NCBI GenBank assembly: GCA_958496175.1
Contig: OY292280.1
Span: 5,208,001-5,272,000 of the forward strand
Source of the DNA: Sisyra terminalis
Taxonomy: Eukaryota > Arthropoda > Insecta > Neuroptera > Sisyridae
Length of the DNA stretch: 64,000 bases
Direction: 5' to 3'
The notes under the pieces are model-generated. The model saw only the letters and a program-made list of their open reading frames with translations, ran no database searches and was not told the DNA's origin. Position numbers and translations under genes: made by a program. Positions within the stretch are counted from its first letter, which is position 1. The number at the start of each line of letters is the position of its first letter. Positions 35,701 to 48,297 of this stretch are shown piece by piece.

Positions 35701-36075
35701 TAAGTCGCCCCTATTAAGTTGAGCCTATCTCTTTTTGCGATGTGGTTATGGAGGGAGGTGTGTTTCAAAATTTCTTTACTTTCACCGTATCTGGGTTATA
35801 CATTAGCAAATATTATGTGAATCATCACAAAGCAGTTACGGAGTGATCCAAACTACTTGATGACCACTGATGAATATTGCTTGGCAATCGAAATACGTAT
35901 CTGGGCAATACGTCACGAATATTTTTGTTTGAACTTCTGTTCAAATTTATGTTGGAGGTATGATTTTTATATATTATTATATTAAATTATACTACATAAA
36001 TTGGACCGCAATATATCATATATATTGTATACACAGTATAACTGTTCAAAGTCAGCGAAAAAATCTTATTTTGAA
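35701..36075 (+). mobile_element. Family C, copy 6
   Basis: Begins AAGTCGCCCCTATTAAGTTG (a middle block seen inverted in copy 3), passes through the CACTGATGAATATTGCTTGG hairpins and ends AAATCTTATTTTGA. Abuts repeat E. Confidence 0.85.
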
Positions 36076-38068
36076 TAGGTTTTAATTATACATGCATTAG
36101 ATGCTCCATGTAATCTTATATATAAATTGACTATCTTGCCGTGCATCCGTGCAGAATAGGCTATACGCATGCGCTCTATTATCCCCACTTACGCATTCAA
36201 AACGTTGATAAGGGTATTCACTCACTATTTGTGAATACGTATTTCGAATTTTTAGGTTTACAATGTGTGAAAGCCAAAAAAACATAATGCTCATTTATAA
36301 ACTTAACTTAACCTTTTCAGATATATCTACTTATCAGAGTTTAAATTTTTAAGCAGACCCTAAGTTTTTGTTTCTAATAATAAATCAACTTTGTTTTATA
36401 TTAAGCAGTAATAACGTTTCGCTTTTATCGGACTTTGATTGATTATTAAATTTGAAATTTCGATTGTTTATTAAACATTATCCCTTACAAACTTTGCTAC
36501 CGTTTTTCACTCTTTTAGGGGGGAAATTTTCAAAAACCCTTTCTTATTATATATCTGCATCGTATAAGGAAAATACTTTCCAAATTTCATCGACACAAAT
36601 GTGCACTTATATTTGAAAATACAATGAAAAACGAAAAAAAAATAATGACCTTTTTTATGTTAGTTAACATGATTAAGAAACTATTCGATTTCGGACATTT
36701 GGACGTTGTACATACAAAATTGTTGGAAATAGATGGAAAGCGTGGAAGTAAATTCGAATATTTTATTTATTTTCAATAACAATAATTGGTTTTCAAATTG
36801 TTCTAAATACCGAGGAAAAGTTAGTATCGAAGATTTTATATTTGAATTGACAGTGATATATGGCAAAAAATCGCTACCCTTAATGCTTTTCAGCCGAATA
36901 TATAATTATTCCAGAACACAACCATTGGTTCATAAAATAAAATAGATTTTAAAAAGTTTGATTGTTAAAAAACGAACCAAAATTTAAAATCGCCTATTTG
37001 GTATAAGTACCATAAGTATTAAAATTTCATACTAATTTAGGGAAACGACGTTATTTAAAATGTTGTTATTAAAATGATATAAAAAAACACTTATATTTTA
37101 TTTCTTAATATAATTTTAGATAAACTTTTTTTTATATTAACAACACTGATTATTAAATTTAAAATTTCGATTGTTGATTAACTCTACATGATCTCATATT
37201 AAACATTTTATTAAGATAAAACCTTTAGTTGCGAATGCAATGGGCAACTACTAGTACTACATAAATTGGACCGCAATATATCCTATATATTGTATACACA
37301 GTATAACTGTTGAAAGTCAGCGAAAAAATCTTATTTTGAATAGGTTTGCATTATTTATACATGCATTAGATGCTCTATATAATTTGTTTAATAAATGATC
37401 GAATTATGCCAGTTTGGAACGATTTAAAATTAGCGGTTAGACTGAGACGCTACCTAGCGTTCACGAAGTGAACTAGTAACGAAGCAGCCGAAGAGTCGAG
37501 AGTTGGAGAATATGAAATAACCATAAATTCTTTGTTCCACGTATGTTCATTGTGTGTTTGTAATTGAACGATGGCGTTGAAAATTCCGAAAAAATTCTCG
37601 TGAATGCATGCAAGTGCAATATGTATGATATCGCGGGGGTTTCGCACCATTTCGCATCAAATATATAATAGACGGGCATTTGCTTTTTTCGGGGTGTCAA
37701 GTCCCAAATCTATAACGATTGCACTTGAGTACATCGCGACATCTTGCTCCACCTGGCACATGTTGCATCTCATCGTCTCTCTCGCCACTCTTTTGTGTAT
37801 GTGTGTGTAGTCGGTGTCCCGTGTCACTCTGATGACTGGCCATCAACCTTTTCTTTGCTCTAGATTTATTTATTTTGGATTTTTTTTTCATTTATAAATA
37901 ATCCTGCTATTATGCTTCTGTAATTTCCAATAACAATTAAATATCATGTGAACATTTCATAGTGGTGGCGTGTAAAAAAAAAGACGACGATCAGCGATTC
38001 GTTTTTGTTTTGTTCAGGTCGCAGACGCAGGATTCTAACCCTAAATTTTTTGTGGTGATTAATTTTTT
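36076..38068. other. DYRK 5' flank
   Basis: Mostly AT-rich with no gene. 37252-37340 is a fragment of the 3' end of family C. The stretch 37440-37810 is less AT-rich (TCGTCTCTCTCGCCACTC, GTGTATGTGTGTGTAG) and is the likely DYRK promoter or 5' exon region; I cannot place the start site. Confidence 0.4.
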
Positions 38069-38069
38069 G

Positions 38070-38125
38070 ATGTAGTAGTTGAAAGAATTTTGAGGAAATT
38101 TATTTTTGATGCAATAATGAGATGA
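38070..38125 (+). promoter_or_regulatory. Chain of minimal upstream ORFs before DYRK start
   Basis: Just before the DYRK ATG (38122) are ATG-TAG (38070), ATG-CAA-TAA (38109-38117) and ATG-AGA-TGA (38117-38125). The second stop overlaps the third start (TAATG), and the third stop overlaps the main start (ATGA). If transcribed unspliced, these would lower initiation or force reinitiation. Confidence 0.5.
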
Positions 38126-41100
38126 CTAGTGCAACTTTGATATCCGACATGCCTTTGTCACGAACACATCCGTTCACCGTACCAAGTATTCCCTCGTCGG
38201 GCATTAGTTCGCAGACGGGGTACATTCAAGAAGGCGGCAGTTTGCCGCCGTTGAAATCGGTGCTGAAAGAACAAAGCGTGGCGGCGACGTCGGCAACAAC
38301 GGCCAGTCAACCCTCGCTTCCAGAAGTGTCCCACTGTCGGCAGGGAGTTCCGACAACAACAACCGCCACGAGCAAAACCTCGACAACCACCAGTACTACG
38401 TCGACGACGACAACCCAATCCCAGACGCCTCAATCGCCACAATCCAGTCCCAAACCGTTGCCGCCACTTACTATCGATGACAAACCAAGAACATTCCCGG
38501 CCACCCCCGAGCAGGTGCTGAAAGCCTACCGTGACAAACTTACCCCTTACGAACAGTTCGAGCTGTTGCTCTACCCGCACATCTTCTTCATTGGCCTCTT
38601 TGCCAAAAAACGGCCAGGAATCATCGGCAGCGCCAACAACAGTGGCTACGACAACGAAACCGGTTCCTACATCCACATCCAACATGACCACATTGCTTAT
38701 CGCTACGAAGTCCTAAACGTATTAGGCAAAGGCAGTTTTGGCCAGGTTGTCCGAGCCTACGACCACAAGAACTACGAATACGTAGCCGTGAAAATGGTGC
38801 GCAACGAAAAGCGGTTTCATCGACAAGCCCAAGAGGAAATCCGCATCCTGGAGCATCTCCGCAAAAAAGATAAATACAACACAATGAACATCATCCACAT
38901 GTACGACCACTTCTCATTTCGAAATCACATGTGCATTACGTTTGAACTGTTGTCGATCAATTTGTACGAATTGATTCAAAAGAACAAGCATGAGGGATTT
39001 AGTTTGCAGCTAGTGCGGAAATTTTCACATTCGTTGTTGCAATGTCTACATGCACTCTACCAAAACAAAATCATACATTGTGACATGAAACCGGAAAACA
39101 TTCTGCTCAAACGACATAGCCGCAGTGGACTCAAGGTATACCCTACAACTGGCAGCTTAATACCCTAAAAATAGAAACAAGACAATCAACTCATCAATTA
39201 TACCTCCAAAATTTCCACTATATCAAATATAGATAGATCAAATGACTCAAGTTCATTTTAGCACACCCACAATCTGGCAACGTTACATTTTCGACTTGGT
39301 TGTTAATTTAATTCGCGATTAAATCTGTCCATAATGAACATTTAGCCACTAAAGATATTAGAATTGAATTAACAAAAATATCGCGAATTAAATTAAAAAC
39401 AAAATCGAAAATGCAACGTTACCAGATTGTGGGTGTGCTAAAATATACTTGAGCCGATTAAATATAGATGTTCTACTATAAACGACTATTGTAAGATCTT
39501 TGATTAATGAGAATAGAAGATTTGAAAGTATGATAACCCTAGCGAATTAAAAATGTAAACAATTGATAGATCCTCGAGTTGTATATTTTAGGGTTGTAAA
39601 TACTTAGAATATGTATGGGGAAAACTTTCAAACATGCCATCCTTTAACTATTAATACGAGATGCGGTATTACAAATATATACCCTAATGTGGGTCAAAAA
39701 AATCGATTATTTTTTTTTTTTACAAGTGACACGGAAAAATGGGTCGCTAGACACCTTAAAAAAATTCTTACCAAGTATGAGCTCTTAATTTTAATAGGAA
39801 GATCCTCCGCATCGCAGTTTTGATTTTTTTTCTCAGTCCAATAGAAAAAAATTCATACCTCATCATTTATCGATTGTACAGAAAAATGTTCTGAAAGAAT
39901 TTTTTAGGAAATTTAATGTTCTACAAAAAAGTATACTATATTTTTTCCGTAAGCCTCACCATTTGAAAGATATTAAGGATTTTATTTTAATTATTTTAAG
40001 ACAAATTTCATTTTTGTTTATGAATTTTATAACTCGACAATAAATGACTCTTATACAATGCGCAATACAAATTTTTGTTGGAAATTAACTGCTCTATAAA
40101 AATGGTTTCTTATGTTTTGGCGATTAAATTAACCGTTTAAAAGATATTCATCATCAAACTTTCATGTGTACGGGTTTTAAATGTTTTTGATGAGATATTC
40201 GAAATATTTCAATTAGGTATACCTACTGCAAGTGCGGCCCGCACTGATCCCCATGAAAAATATTTGGCCCTTTTACAACAAAAGGTTGCCGACCCATGTA
40301 TTACATGATTAAATAACTGATGGGAGTATATAAACAACGTTAACTTACCTGTTTAGTCCTGGCAACTCCACAGTTGGACCGGGAAGAAAGCAGGCAACCT
40401 ATACTTTTTGAATTCTTTAGGGCATTGTAGTCCGAGGACCCCTGGGGGTCAAAACATTTGAAAAAGTTTGTTTTTCAATTTAATGAAGGAATACTAAAAT
40501 ATAATATTGTCCGAAAATTGCACCTTTTTTCACTCAGGGGTTCTTGGTATTATGCTTGATTTCCTTGGGGGTCTGCGGCTGAAAAAGGTTAGGAACCGCT
40601 GATTTAGGGTATATTCTTTTAACTAGTGTACGATTTTTTTAAATAACCAATGAGGGAAGTAGATGTAATAAATGTGATTAAAAAATTAATTATTTTACAC
40701 TATCCACCCACGATTTAATTAGGCAACCTATGTGCAATATGTTAATGTGAATATTATCTATCATTTATTTCTTATCACTAATAAATAACAGATGAGGATA
40801 TGTATTTCTAATACCGGATCTTAGACTATATAGTCATTTATGACAAAACATGCCCCAAATTAATTTTCAACAATTAAAGTTCTGCAAACTTTCTATCGAA
40901 TAATTTCCGACTATATTTTTTTGGTGTACTCTACAACTTTGAAACAAAAGTTTCAATTGTTTCTAACTTTTTTAGCAATAGTGTTATTATACGGAAGACC
41001 CCAGCAAATTAAAAAATCTATGGAATTATTGAAATTTTTGATAGATAAACATCCTGAATTTTCAGGAATCCTCTTGAAATTAAGTCTTACTTTGGCCATA

Positions 41101-43856
41101 TTTTTACGTTCTGTCTGAAATTGTGTTCGAACTTTGATAATCACATTTAATTGTAATGAATATTCATGAATTATTTATATTTAACACTTAAATGACCGAT
41201 TTGTGTTTGTGGAACGTCTTTTGAATAGATAATGCACTTGGCATTGAATTATCTCATTAAAAAATCTAAACAAAGAATTATGTGTTAACGTCTTTTCCGT
41301 TCGATTCAAGTCAATGAATTTATATTATAAAAAAATATAAAATAATTAATCCATAAATTATATCACTCGAAAACTATAAGCAGTATCGAATTTCACTGAG
41401 ATCTCATTTAAAGGTAATATATTTAGTAAATTAAAGTAAATTTTCAACCTAAAAAAAACATCGTAAAATTACAGCGAAAAATATTTAATATATACAGTAT
41501 AATCTCACTAATCCGGCATTTCGATACATCGGCACGTCCAATAATCTGGCACTCTAGGCCCACACCTCCTTTGCTTCTCTATACCTGGCATAGATTTATG
41601 CCTTCTATGAAATGCTTTATATTATTCATTATCCATGACTTTTTCGTTATAATCCAGTCATCCGAACATTCTTATAATCCGGCACCCTCCGGTTTCTAAT
41701 AGTGCCGGATTAGTGAGAAATTAGCTAACTCGAAAGCAATCAGAATCCAATTTGTAGTCCAGTAGGCAGGCCTGATACTAGGAATACCTCTATTCTGTAT
41801 TTTTTTTTTTCGTGATCCCTTTCACGCTCTTGCAAATGAAAAGTGATATTGTGCCAATCCCCCAGAAAAAAATCCTGAATCCGTCCTTGTTGGCACCCAG
41901 AAAATACAATAAGCCCCGAGAATGCAGTAGTGAAGCTCATTTAACTGCATCCAGGAAAACCCAGCTTAATAATAAAAAAACGATCCTCAGAGGTTAAAAA
42001 AGTTACCGAGTGTAACTACAGTATAATCTCACTAATCCGGCACCCTCAGCCCACGCCTCCCTCGCCTCTACATTTATTCCCCCTAAGAAATGTTTTATTT
42101 TATTCATTACTTATGACTTTTTCACTATAATCCAGTAATCCGAACATTCCAATAATCCGGCACCCTCCGGATTTTAATAGTGCCGGATTAGTGAGATTAC
42201 ACTGTATTAACATAGATACATGCTAGACTCCCTAAAGTTAAATCTCCGAAAGTTAGTATTTTTTGCTCATTCGTTTTTTTTTATAAAAAACGTCTTCTTG
42301 ATTAAATCATCTGAATAAAGAACTTCTTCTTGTCGTAATAAATGGTAATTGAACAAAACCCTTATTATTAATAACATAGATAAAGTATTTTTAAATTCGC
42401 CCGTATAAAAAAAGAAAAAATCCACATGGATTCATGTGAGAATTCACATGAGAAAATTCAAATTTAGATATTTCTATCATCCACTCACCAAAGATTGCAA
42501 ATGACATTTGTGTTATTTTTCATTGTTTTAATATACATTATAATCTCACTAATCCGGCATTTCGATACATCGGCACGTCCAATAATTCGGCACCCTTCAC
42601 CCACGTCTTCCTCACCCCTCTATACCTATGACTTTTTCACTATAATCCAGTAATCCGAACATTCCAATAATCCGGCATCCTTCGGTTTTTAATAGTGCCG
42701 GATTAGTGAGATTACATTGTTTTAATATACATTATAATCTCACTAATCCGGCACTGCGATAGATCGGCACGTCCAATAATTCGGCACCTTTCACCCACCC
42801 CTCCCTCGCCACTCTATACCTCTATGAAATGCTTTATTTTATTCATTACCTATGACTTTTTCACTATAATCCAGTAATCCGAACATTCCAATAATCCGGT
42901 TTTTACACCCTCCAGTTTTTAATAGGGCCGGATTAGTGAGATTACACTGTAATTATTTAAAAAACTATAATTTTTGTTCATTAATTGTTTATCAATAGAG
43001 TTGAAAATATTTTATGGTCATTTACAAACTTGCACTGGAAATGGTCTTGTTTCTATTTTTAAATGTGTTTTTTTTTTTTTTTTTTTATTTAAGTAAGGCT
43101 ATTGTGATCTCCAATCTAATATTAGTAATGACAAAGTTTAAATTTTTTTGTTAGGTGATCGATTTTGGTTCGTCATGTTTTGAGGATCAAAGAATGTATT
43201 CGTATATCCAAAGTCGATTTTATCGGGCACCAGAAGTGATACTAGGTGCTCGATATGGGATGCCGATTGACATGTGGTCGTTGGGATGCATTCTCGCCGA
43301 ACTATTGACTGGATTCCCGTTACTTCCTGGTGAAGATGAGGGAGATCAAATGGCGTGCATTGTCGAGTTGCTTGGTGTGCCTCCAAAACGGGTTCTCGAT
43401 TCGGGAAAACGTAGCAATACGTTTATCACGTCGAAAGGTATTCCTCGGTATTGTATGGCGTGCGTGTATGCCGATGGACGAACGGTGATCAGCGGAGGGT
43501 CATCCCGGAATGGAACCAGACGCGGACCGCCTGGTTCGCGGGACTTGAAACGTGCACTGAAGGGATGTGATGACCCACTTTTCCTGGACTTCATTCGGAA
43601 GTGCCTCGAGCTGGACCCCGAGATGCGAATGACGCCCTGTGCCGCTCTACGGCACGCTTGGCTACGGCGCCGTCTTCCCCGAGCCCCATTCGAGGAATCG
43701 ACGACGGCGACAAGAACGACAGCGCCCCCTATTCATCCCACGCAAAAGTTACGTCCCAGCGTGGAATTACTTCCCGAATTATCAGATGTACGCTCGAATA
43801 CAACTCATTCACGTCACAGCGACCACTCCAGCGGAAAGTTACCGAGCATTACGTAG
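38122..43856 (+). CDS. Dyrk2: DYRK class II dual-specificity kinase (Dyrk2/smi35A type)
   Basis: Kinase that autophosphorylates on tyrosine while folding and then phosphorylates Ser/Thr targets. Two coding exons, 38122-39135 and 43155-43856, phase 0, 571 residues. A low-complexity Thr/Ser/Pro N-terminus (to about 120) precedes the DYRK-homology box ([20 protein letters not shown], about 128-147) and the class II NAPA-type segment. Kinase domain from about 194: glycine loop GKGSFG (202-207), Lys224, [14 protein letters not shown], catalytic HCDMKPEN (319-326), DFG 341-343, activation loop Y353-S-Y355 (YxY), then [20 protein letters not shown]. All catalytic residues are present. The tail ends LPSIT, near AATAAA at 43862. 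The start follows very short uORFs. The 4-kb intron holds at least eight mobile elements. Confidence 0.95.
39244..39454. mobile_element. Family F MITE, copy 2 (DYRK intron)
   Basis: Inverted ends CTCAAG...TTTAGCACACCCACAATCTG and its complement; same length and interior as copy 1. Confidence 0.87.
39686..40145 (+). repeat. Dispersed repeat E, copy 2
   Basis: Direct copy of 35236-35700, about 4.4 kb apart, same orientation. In the DYRK intron. Confidence 0.8.
40220..40310. mobile_element. hAT-like remnant
   Basis: Contains TGCGGCCCGCACTGATCC and, near its right edge, AAAGGTTGCCGACCC, a word typical of hAT inverted ends. Only a fragment; no duplication identified. Confidence 0.4.
40433..40601. 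mobile_element. hAT element, uninterrupted copy
   Basis: Same family as 30496-30931 but without the family C insertion. Flanks CTTTAGGG / ATTTAGGG form an 8-bp duplication with one mismatch. In the DYRK intron. Confidence 0.87.
40602..41494. other. DYRK intron, nothing recognised
   Basis: AT-rich intron sequence. The open frame at 40921-41118 has no recognisable domain. Confidence 0.4.
41495..41718 (-). mobile_element. Family B MITE, copy 7
   Basis: Left end CAGTATAATCTCACTAATCC after TA; the right end is cut off after GGATTAGTGAGA. In the DYRK intron. Confidence 0.83.
41805..41900. mobile_element. Family I remnant (hAT-like)
   Basis: Shares CCCAGAAAAAAATCCTGAAT and TTCGTGATCCCTTTCACG with 62960-63050; an inverted piece is at 49440. 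The GGATTCAGGATTTTTTTCTG end resembles hAT-type termini in insects. Confidence 0.45.
42019..42204 (-). mobile_element. Family B MITE, copy 8
   Basis: Ends CAGTATAATCTCACTAATCC and AGTGAGATTACACTG, TA on both sides. Lacks the GATCTATCGAAGTGCC block of the others. Confidence 0.85.
42536..42949 (-). mobile_element. Family B MITEs, copies 9 and 10 in tandem
   Basis: Two copies (42536-42719, 42730-42949) each preceded by the same flank TTGTTTTAATATACATTATA. The duplicated flank shows tandem duplication of one insertion and not two separate insertions. Period about 194 bases. Confidence 0.85.
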
Positions 43857-45484
43857 CATAAATAAATACCGAACTTATAAAATGTGTAAGTGCTCCCCCT
43901 TTTCTACCCCCAATGCAATTCTTCATCGATTTTCTTATCAATTACTTTCCAAATCTAATGCAAAACCCACGATTTTTTAATCTCCCGATAAATGTATTTG
44001 CTAGTTACTGTGACAATACGGACCATGAAAATGTCCACTTTTGCAGTGAATTCTTACAGTTTATTTGAATTGACTGTCAAGAAAATTTCAAATCAATCAT
44101 TAGTTGTAATTTCTGCAAAAGACTTGAGTTCAATATTCACAAATTTCTTGTCGTAATTGTCAATGATTTCCTCAACAATCAAAACCATGAAATTTTCCAA
44201 TTAAAACATTTCTTTTTAATTTAGTGAAATGCGCCCGTATATTTGGTGTGGAATTAGGAAAAAGTCGATTTAATTGGACAATTTCAATAGGAAATAATCA
44301 AGATCTGATTTTGCAGAAATTTTGTATCAGAAACGTGGATATAGACGAGCCAATTGTGATATTTCAAATAAATTTCGTGTTGATAAATAAAATTGGGATA
44401 TGTGAGTCTTTCGAATTGTTTTTCTTCAAGAAAAATCCACGACTTTCTTTTGCATCATTGTGACGAAAATTGCAATTGTTTATTGGATAAGATACCAAGC
44501 TTCTGGTATCAGCGATTCAACAAAGATATCCAGTATGGCTGAGAAAATTTTATTATAATACGCTTTTTCTTTTTTTTTTAATTTTAACGAAACATTTCAA
44601 ATCCGATTTTGTGTTCCTTTTTACCAATAGTTTAAAGTCTAATTGTAAACAAAAATCATGAAAAAACGTATTTTCTTTTGTAAAAATGACTTTTTTAAGA
44701 CCTTACTTTATTTTTTTTTTTATATATTTAATGATTTACGAATTAATCAATTCTTATTGATTTCAAAAGCATTTCCTTTCAATTTTGGAAAAATTAAATG
44801 CTTTTGATTAATTGTATGGTTCATTGATCGATTATTAATCTATTTTTAGCACAGAAGTTCAATTCTGTACGAAAAATGTGAATGAAACTTCTGTTAACCG
44901 ACCACTAGATGTCGCTGTACAAAATTACGTTTGGTCAAGCTTAATGTTATTCAGTGATCTGAAGCTTTAGAAGCAGAAATTACGTTGACATTTTTAATCC
45001 AGAATTGAACTTCTTATAAATGTCTCTTATCTGATCAAAGTTACTGCCAATCAAAAGCAATTTAAAATTATTTTACGGAAGTTCTCGATTGGATAACTTT
45101 AAGTGTGCTAATTATTGGTTGTTTTCCAACTACCAGTGCTTAGTGCCACATTAAGCCCCACTATGCGAATCTTAAATTGGAACAAATTAATTCCCAAGTG
45201 CGACGGTAGAGTGCACTAGACTTTGTTTAGTTGGAGAAAAAGTTTGACAACTTTTAATGGAGTTTGAAATAATAAAATTGCATTATCGTTAAGTGTTTTA
45301 ATTAGTTCATAATTTTTTAAATAAATCGTAAATTTTTCAATCATTTTGTTGGTTACATTTGCGCATCGCACCCTCAACTGTGCGATGGGTTGCGGCCGTT
45401 GGAATATTAAATATGCACTATGGATCATTATGCACTTGTGCTGTAATTGGAAAACAACCATAATCTCCAAAATTTTTTGAAACT
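43857..45484. other. DYRK 3' flank, no gene recognised
   Basis: AATAAA lies at 43862. The open frame at 44224-44463 has no known domain. The words CACTAGATGTCGCTGTAC (44903) and similar are common in insect intergenic DNA. Confidence 0.4.
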
Positions 45485-46313
45485 AATAATCTAAGAGCCA
45501 GTGGCTGGCTACCTGTATATATTTGACCAGACTTAAATTTTTGTACAGGGGGTCACCATAACTGAACATACATGAATTCGTGAGTCACTAAGTCCAGCGT
45601 GGCGGGCTTAGGTGTTGCGCAGGTACCTCAGGTGTTAAAAATTGACTAATTTTAAAAGTATTTGACCACGGCTACCGTTTGGAAGTTTAAAAATATGTTA
45701 TTATTATTGAAAAATAACCATGGCAGACAATTTTAAAGATACCAAAAAGTATGACATTTTGAAATTTAATTGTTCAGATGCGCGACTCTATTAGATAAAT
45801 ATGCTGAATACCAGCAGCATGCGTTTTTGAGCCATTGCGCAAACTCCGATAAATGGGGCTCTCAACCAACGGTCTCAGTAGTAAAAACGACTCTCCTTAT
45901 AAAATAGACTCGACCTTACACCGTTGGTTGAGAGCCCCATTCATCGAAGTTTGCGCAATGGCTCAAAAAAACGCATGCTGCTGGTATTTAGCATCCTTAT
46001 CTAACTAATAGAGTCGCGCATCTGAACAATGGAATTTCAAAATGCCATACATTTTGGTATCTTTAAAATGGTCTGCCATGGTTATTTTTCAATAATAATA
46101 ATAATATATTTTTAAATTTCCAAACGGTAGCCGTCGTCAAATACTTTTATAATTAGTCAATTTTTAATATGTGAGGTACCTGCGCAATACTTACGCCCGC
46201 CACTGGACTTAGTGACTCACGAATTCATGTATGTTCAGTTATGGGGACCCTCTGTACAAAAATTTAAGTCTGGTCAAATATATACAGGTAGCCAGTCACT
46301 GGCTCTTAGACTA
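45485..46313. mobile_element. Large foldback element with AGAGCCAGT ends
   Basis: Arms of about 400 bp are inverted copies around a centre near 45895. The right end inverted begins TATAGTCTAAGAGCCAGTGA, related to the terminus of the 8932-9337 foldback. No coding capacity. Confidence 0.9.
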
Positions 46314-47495
46314 TAATATAAACGATTTAAAAATAAACTTGAACAGTTTATCTTTTCACCAGAAAACTAGCAACTTTTTGGGAAAATTTCAGAATTCATG
46401 TATGTAAACTTGTTCAGATTTTATTATCATAGTTAAATCCGTAATAGTTCCTTTAAATGGAGAACTTCCAGAATCTAAACTGGAAAATTTATATTTAATT
46501 GCTTGTGATTTATTACGTTCGATCAATGATACACACGTATTAGTTACATTTAGCCTTAATTTTATATAATTGATTTTTTTTTCTATCGAGAACGATTTTT
46601 CACGATCCTTGCTTATAAAACGAAAAAGTCAACTTTTGCAATGAATTAGCTGAGAAATTCATAATTTGACCCTTCAATTATGCTAATTTGTATTCGTTTC
46701 CAGAATCATGTTATTGTTGAAAATGTGAGATATTTAAAGCAAAATAGTCCGAAATCAACGCTGATATTTGACGTAAAGTATATTGCTTTTAAGATGAAAA
46801 TATTTCTATTATATAATTTTATAAATCAAATCGATTGCCGGACAATTTGCTGTTGGTAAACGCTCATATATACCGGAAAGTTTTCCGATGAAAACTATTC
46901 CAAATACGAAACAAATTAGACATTTTATGTTATTTTATTCAACATAAATTTTATATTTTGATTGAAGAGGTTTTCGATCTCAAATAATTGCGATATTATT
47001 GTATTTATTTAAGTAATTAAGTAGGAAATCACGAAAATGTCTCAATTTGAAACTGTTCTCAAACATTTACCTAAACTAAACTATAGTCGATAGAATTTCA
47101 AAATAGCTAACTATTGTTAATAAAAGCTATAGTAATACTTTGGTTAATTTTTTCTAACTCGACCATTAAGTGCAAATACTCGAGTTTCCAATCGAACAAA
47201 TTGTATGATTTCAATAATTAACTTTGATATTTTCAAATTTCTAGTCATGGATCCGTTTTTTCGTGAAAAACGAACATATTTTCATTCACTGTCAATAACT
47301 TTTAAGAATTTAGTATTTATCTTAACTAACCATGAAATGATTTCGACTAATCTTTAGTTTAATTTACTTAATATACCACGAAGTTTAAACAATAGAAGAA
47401 CGAACACTGAATTGCAAAGTCGTTGATACCAAAAACTAGTTTTTTGAAAATATATTCTTCATATAAATCAGTAGTAACAAAACGAAATCATAATT
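46314..47495. other. Intergenic, nothing recognised
   Basis: AT-rich, no repeat family or coding signal seen. Confidence 0.4.
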
Positions 47496-48018
47496 AGCTA
47501 TGTATACAATATATAGGATATATTGCGATCCAATTTATGTAGGATATTTTAATATAATAATATATAAAAATCATACCACAAACATAAATTTGAACATAAG
47601 TCAAACAAAAATATTCGTGACGTATTGCCAAGGTACGTATTTCGATTGCCAAGCAATCATCCTCAGTGGTCATCAAGTAGTTATTGAGGGGGGGGTCCCA
47701 AATTTCTTTACTTTCACCGAATCCTTCGTAAGCAACCCGAAAAGTGCCGAATTTTGAATTGGTCCATTTTCCCAATTTAAAAATTCTAAAAATTTCTAAA
47801 TTGGAAAAAAAGAGAAAAGAGAAAGGCACAACTTATAAATTGAGGTTAATCCGTGATTATTTTGTGAATCATCGTTACGGAGTGATCCAAACTATTTTAA
47901 TGACCACTGGGGAAGATTGCTTGGCAATCGAAATACGTATCTGGGCAATACGTCACAAATATTTTTGTTTAAGCAGTATAATTGTTGAAAGTCAGCGAAA
48001 AAATCTTATTTTGATTAA
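47496..48018. mobile_element. Family C, copy 7
   Basis: Two inverted halves around a diverged middle (47690-47880) that includes a run of G. Right end AAATCTTATTTTGATTAAAC. Confidence 0.82.
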
Positions 48019-48091
48019 ACAAATGTTGTTAGTTTTTGTTTTCCCAACTAATTAAAGGGTATCGCATCTAATTTACCAGCGAATCCACCAG

Positions 48092-48297
48092 TGAATCATC
48101 ACAAAGCAGTTACGGAGTGATCCAAACTACTAGATGACCACTGAAGAAGATTGCTTGGCAATCGAAATACGTATCTGGGCAATACGTCACGAATATTGAA
48201 GTTCTGTTCAAATTTATGTTTATGGTATGATTTTTTGGACCGCAATATATTGTATACACAGTATAACTGTTCAAAGTCAGCGAAAAATTTTATTTTG
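48092..48297 (+). mobile_element. Family C, copy 8 (one half)
   Basis: Starts GTGAATCATCACAAAGCAGT and ends AAATTTTATTTTGA; an internal block is deleted. Confidence 0.8.

Noticed and set aside
38158..38884. Long minus-strand frames opposite DYRK exon 1
   Set aside because: Shadow of a GC-richer, low-complexity coding exon on the plus strand.
43639..43980. 113-codon frame at the end of DYRK
   Set aside because: Overlaps the DYRK C-terminal coding sequence in another frame and has no domain.
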